Positions 43,122 to 45,821 of a DNA stretch of 45,821 nt are shown one piece after another (the stretch's first letter is position 1; each line of letters opens with the position of its first letter). Where the stretch lies: contig JALCCK010000016.1 in NCBI GenBank assembly GCA_022640795.1, positions 1 to 45,821 of the forward strand. Reading direction: 5' to 3'. The notes beneath the pieces are model-generated. The model was not told the origin of the DNA. It made no database searches and was given only the letters and a program-made list of their open reading frames with translations. Made by a program: the position numbers and the translations under genes. This stretch comes from Treponema sp. (lineage in GTDB: Bacteria; Spirochaetota; Spirochaetia; Treponematales; Treponemataceae).

Positions 43122-45551
43122 TTACTGAACGAGAAATTCGGCAACATCGTCGGAAATATCGGAAAACGACGCATACAGTTTTTTCGTTTCAGGAATGCTG
43201 TTCAGAAATATACGTCCGTACTGTTTTTCTATTATCCGGCGGTCGAGGACGACAACGACGCCGCGGTCATCTCCCCGTCTGATCAGCCTGCCGATTCCCT
43301 GCCTGAATTTTATGACGGCATCCGGTAAACTGAGTTCCATAAACGGACTGCCGCCGCGTTTTGCGACAGATTCTGACCGGGCCGCAAAAACAGGATCATT
43401 CGGTACGGAAAACGGAAGTTTTACTATTATGACCTGCGAAAGAGCCGCTCCGGGCACGTCAATTCCCTGCCAGAACGAATCCGTTGCAAAAAGTACGCTT
43501 GTCGTATCCTTTTTAAAAGTATCCAGCAATCTGAACCGGTCATCATCCCCCTGTTTTAAAAACGTAATGCCTGATCCTGCTGACGAAATTTTTACCGCCT
43601 CGTACGTACGGCGCAGCGACTCGTATGACGTAAACAGTACCAGTGCACGTCCCTCGGACGATGCTATAAGACGGCCGACGGCTTTGTTCACATATGCAGA
43701 GAAATCAGCACTATCGGGAAAAGGAGCGTCCTTTGTTACGGCAAAAAGCATATTCGTTTTATAGGGAAACGGCGAAACATATTCCCCCTGCAGAATGCGT
43801 TCTCTATCGATAAAACTTATTCCGGTACGACGCATCCAGTATTCAAAACTACGGCCTATTTCAAGCGTTGCCGACGTGCAGACGACTGATTCCATCGGTT
43901 CAAAAACACCGGTATTCATAAGCGGTGCTATATCAAGCGGTGTCTGCGTATAAATAACATAGACAGGATTCTTTACGTTTTTCGCCATATCGGGGCTTAA
44001 ACGCTGTTTCTGCATCCAGAAGACTGTATCCGGCTTTTCATTCCAGACCGTAAAATTCTTGCAGAGCAGCACGGCAGCATCAAGTCTGCGTAAAACAGAT
44101 CGTACTTCCCAAACAGCCGGGGTATCTTTGTCATCTTCGGGAACTTCTTCCAGCATGTCACGCAGCAGGCCGCTGAGGCTGCCCAGTGATTCACCAACTG
44201 CTGACAGCAGAGAAATGACCGGACCGAAGGATCGTGAAGTCTGGTCATACAGACGCAACGAATAATTATCACCAAGAAGATCAAGAGATGCCGTTTCAAG
44301 ATTGATGACAGAAAGTTTTACAGCCTCAATAGCAGCGATGACGGCGACAGAATCGATGGAAGACTGAGAAAGCAGCTCAAGCGTAAAGATATAACCGGAT
44401 GCAGAATTTCTTCTTTTGCGGTACAAAAGATTCAGCTGTTGCTGAATCTTGAAACGGGTAAAATTTTCACTGAAAAAACTGGTAGCGGCGCTTTCTATTC
44501 CGTGCGCCTCATCGAATATTATTCGCCGGTACGACGGAAGTACGGCGGGGTCATCATAACCAACCCCGTTCATCCGAGATTCAATATCGGCAAAAAGAAG
44601 ATGGTGATTTACAACCAGTATCTGCGCATCTGCAGCTTCTTTTCTTATCTGCATGACAAAACATTTTTCCCTAAACGGACAGCGCATTCCCATACAGGCA
44701 TCGCTTTCAGATTTTACCCGTGACCAGACATTTTCAGGCGGCAGAAACGGAAGTTCGCTTTTACTTCCCGTCCTGCTTGTTTTTGCCCATTCCGCAATTC
44801 TGTCGAAAATTTCAGTTTCATCGCTGAACAAATCCCTGTCGTTTCCGGCAGCCTCCAGCCGCCTGAGGCAGATATAGTTCTGGCGTCCCTTGACGAGGAC
44901 GGCCTTCACTGTTTTTCCGATGATTTTTTCTGTTGCAGGAATATCCTTTTCCGTCAGCTGCTGCTGCAGATTGATTGTTCCGGTCGAGATGACAACACGC
45001 TGTTTATTCTGTAAAGCCCACAGCATCGCAGGGATAAGATATGCATACGATTTTCCGACTCCCGTTCCGGCTTCAAAGACGCCAATTGCATTTTTGTTAA
45101 ACGCCGCTGCTATATTCTGCATAAGAGAAATCTGGACAGGACGTTCTTCATACAATTCCGACTGAACGGAAAGAGGCCCTTCGGACGAAAGGTAATACGA
45201 AACTTTTCCGACATCAAGCGGTTCAAGCTTTACGGCAAGAACCGGTTCCATAACGGCGTACACCTGCGTAACGTCGTTGTTTATTATATAAAACCCCTGT
45301 GCACGTTCGGAAGCGGCCGCAGCCACTGCAAGATCCGCGTCGGAAGGATGGAGGTTTCCGCCCGGATGATTATGAATTAAAACGGAAGATTTCCCGGCTT
45401 CATTCCGGTTCAGCGGGACAGCGGATTCATTCCCGCGCGCAGCGGCGGTAACAGACGTCACCATTCCTTTTGAATTTACGGAACCAGTAAAAAAAACCTC
45501 ATTACCATCTGATCTTTCAATCTGCCGGCGCATCTTTATGATAACCGGCAT
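43122..45551 (-). CDS. JAMM/MPN-domain fusion to a DinG/XPD-type iron-sulfur helicase
   Basis: An 809-aa protein with two parts. Residues about 15-110 form a RadC-like JAMM metalloprotease fold with a complete zinc motif: His60-x-His62, seven residues, Ser70, two residues, Asp73 (LIHNHPGGNLHPSDAD), and Glu18 as candidate catalytic acid. From about 125 follows an SF2 helicase of the DinG family: Walker A GTGVGKS (162-168), an Fe-S cluster module with four Cys (ICLRR, then ACMGMRCPFREKCF), DEAH in IIFDEAHG, and motif VI FRQGIGRLIRR. The frame opens 29 codons further upstream; AAAGG six bases before the ATG at 45551 decides the start, though ATG 45578 lies seven bases after a TACTAT and could be a leaderless start. 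In Firmicutes, DinG is fused to an exonuclease instead. Confidence 0.9.
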   Translation of the reverse strand: MPVIIKMRRQIERSDGNEVFFTGSVNSKGMVTSVTAAARGNESAVPLNRNEAGKSSVLIHNHPGGNLHPSDADLAVAAAASERAQGFYIINNDVTQVYAVMEPVLAVKLEPLDVGKVSYYLSSEGPLSVQSELYEERPVQISLMQNIAAAFNKNAIGVFEAGTGVGKSYAYLIPAMLWALQNKQRVVISTGTINLQQQLTEKDIPATEKIIGKTVKAVLVKGRQNYICLRRLEAAGNDRDLFSDETEIFDRIAEWAKTSRTGSKSELPFLPPENVWSRVKSESDACMGMRCPFREKCFVMQIRKEAADAQILVVNHHLLFADIESRMNGVGYDDPAVLPSYRRIIFDEAHGIESAATSFFSENFTRFKIQQQLNLLYRKRRNSASGYIFTLELLSQSSIDSVAVIAAIEAVKLSVINLETASLDLLGDNYSLRLYDQTSRSFGPVISLLSAVGESLGSLSGLLRDMLEEVPEDDKDTPAVWEVRSVLRRLDAAVLLCKNFTVWNEKPDTVFWMQKQRLSPDMAKNVKNPVYVIYTQTPLDIAPLMNTGVFEPMESVVCTSATLEIGRSFEYWMRRTGISFIDRERILQGEYVSPFPYKTNMLFAVTKDAPFPDSADFSAYVNKAVGRLIASSEGRALVLFTSYESLRRTYEAVKISSAGSGITFLKQGDDDRFRLLDTFKKDTTSVLFATDSFWQGIDVPGAALSQVIIVKLPFSVPNDPVFAARSESVAKRGGSPFMELSLPDAVIKFRQGIGRLIRRGDDRGVVVVLDRRIIEKQYGRIFLNSIPETKKLYASFSDISDDVAEFLVQ

Positions 45552-45638
45552 AGAAAACCTTTCGTTTATATTTTCCATGATCCGTATAGTAGCAGTATTT
45601 ACCGGTTTTGTCTTCTCCGGCATAAAAAAACAGGACAT

Positions 45639-45821
45639 ACGGCTTACACATCCGTTTTTTTATACACCGGCTGGAATAATTTCTATACTGTAAGTAGAGC
45701 ATGCTGAATAACTTATGCTGCAAACCTGACCTCAGGTTCCAGCTTGTATTTTTCTGAAAATAGCCATTCTGCAGGAGAGAAAAGAGGATAATTCCGGAAG
45801 ACAAAAAAGAATCTCCTGCGT
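45639..45821. other. Upstream region at the window edge with a palindrome
   Basis: No convincing gene. A 16-bp palindrome AACCTGA-CC-TCAGGTT lies at 45723-45738, and arms GCAGGAGA (45771-45778) and TCTCCTGC (45812-45819) could form a long-loop hairpin. These may belong to a gene beyond the window. Confidence 0.4.

Noticed and set aside
45517..45804. 95-codon minus-strand ORF at the window end
   Set aside because: Overlaps the start of the helicase in another frame, with composition and codon use of a random frame.

Overview
The window is a chromosomal segment of a spirochaete, almost certainly a Treponema of the saccharolytic, gut or oral-commensal type. The evidence is the spirochaete flagellar cluster flbB-fliK-flgD-flgE, whose FlgE carries the Lys/Cys pair used for treponemal lysinoalanine cross-linking. 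A eukaryotic-type hexokinase is also present, as are gene neighbourhoods I remember from T. pallidum (rpsT-HU-lnt-bactofilin-rho-rpmE; murG-cvpA-holB next to a sigma54 two-component pair). Plant and fungal polysaccharide enzymes (GH51 arabinofuranosidase, GH16 beta-glucanase) and a sugar ABC operon argue against an obligate pathogen.

Layout. 1-795: 5' part of a GH51 gene on the minus strand. 1.1-4.4 kb (+): a membrane EAL phosphodiesterase, glgC and a small J-domain protein that contains a terminator-like hairpin. 4.4-12.9 kb (-): a run of genes in the order GntR regulator, ABC ATPase, permease, ankyrin protein, murG, cvpA, holB, NtrB-like kinase, NtrC-like regulator. A strong 13-bp inverted repeat lies over the GntR promoter. 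13.2-19.3 kb (+): lacI-type regulator, sugar-binding protein, two permeases and a GH13_18 sugar phosphorylase, a gene set resembling the E. coli ycj system. 19.3-20.2 kb: an accessory scar with a decayed glycosyltransferase next to a tRNA-Phe gene that has its own promoter and an unusual T-loop. 20.2-22.3 kb (-): a chemoreceptor split by a frameshift at a (TA)4 tract. 22.6-24.6 kb: GH16 glucanase and a predicted outer-membrane barrel.

24.7-30.0 kb (-): flagellar hook/collar genes and hexokinase. 30.2-36.8 kb: UvrD/PcrA helicase (+), an asymmetric ABC-F ATPase and DEAD-box RNA helicase (-), and an RlmK-like rRNA methyltransferase (+). 36.8-41.9 kb (-): a housekeeping block running from rpsT to rpmE. 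42.1-42.3 kb (+): a 57-aa zinc-ribbon protein. 42.3-45.6 kb (-): plsC and a DinG-type helicase with an N-terminal JAMM metalloprotease-like domain.

The most unusual features, in my reading, are: the JAMM-DinG fusion; the ABC-F protein in which only one of the two composite ATP sites looks degenerate; the (TA)n-split chemoreceptor; the terminator-like hairpin inside the J-domain gene; promoters whose -10 box lies 6-10 nt from the start codon (leaderless or near-leaderless genes, clearest for plsC and the lacI-type gene); and the tRNA-Phe with C instead of T at position 55. All functional calls come from reading motifs; no database search was possible.
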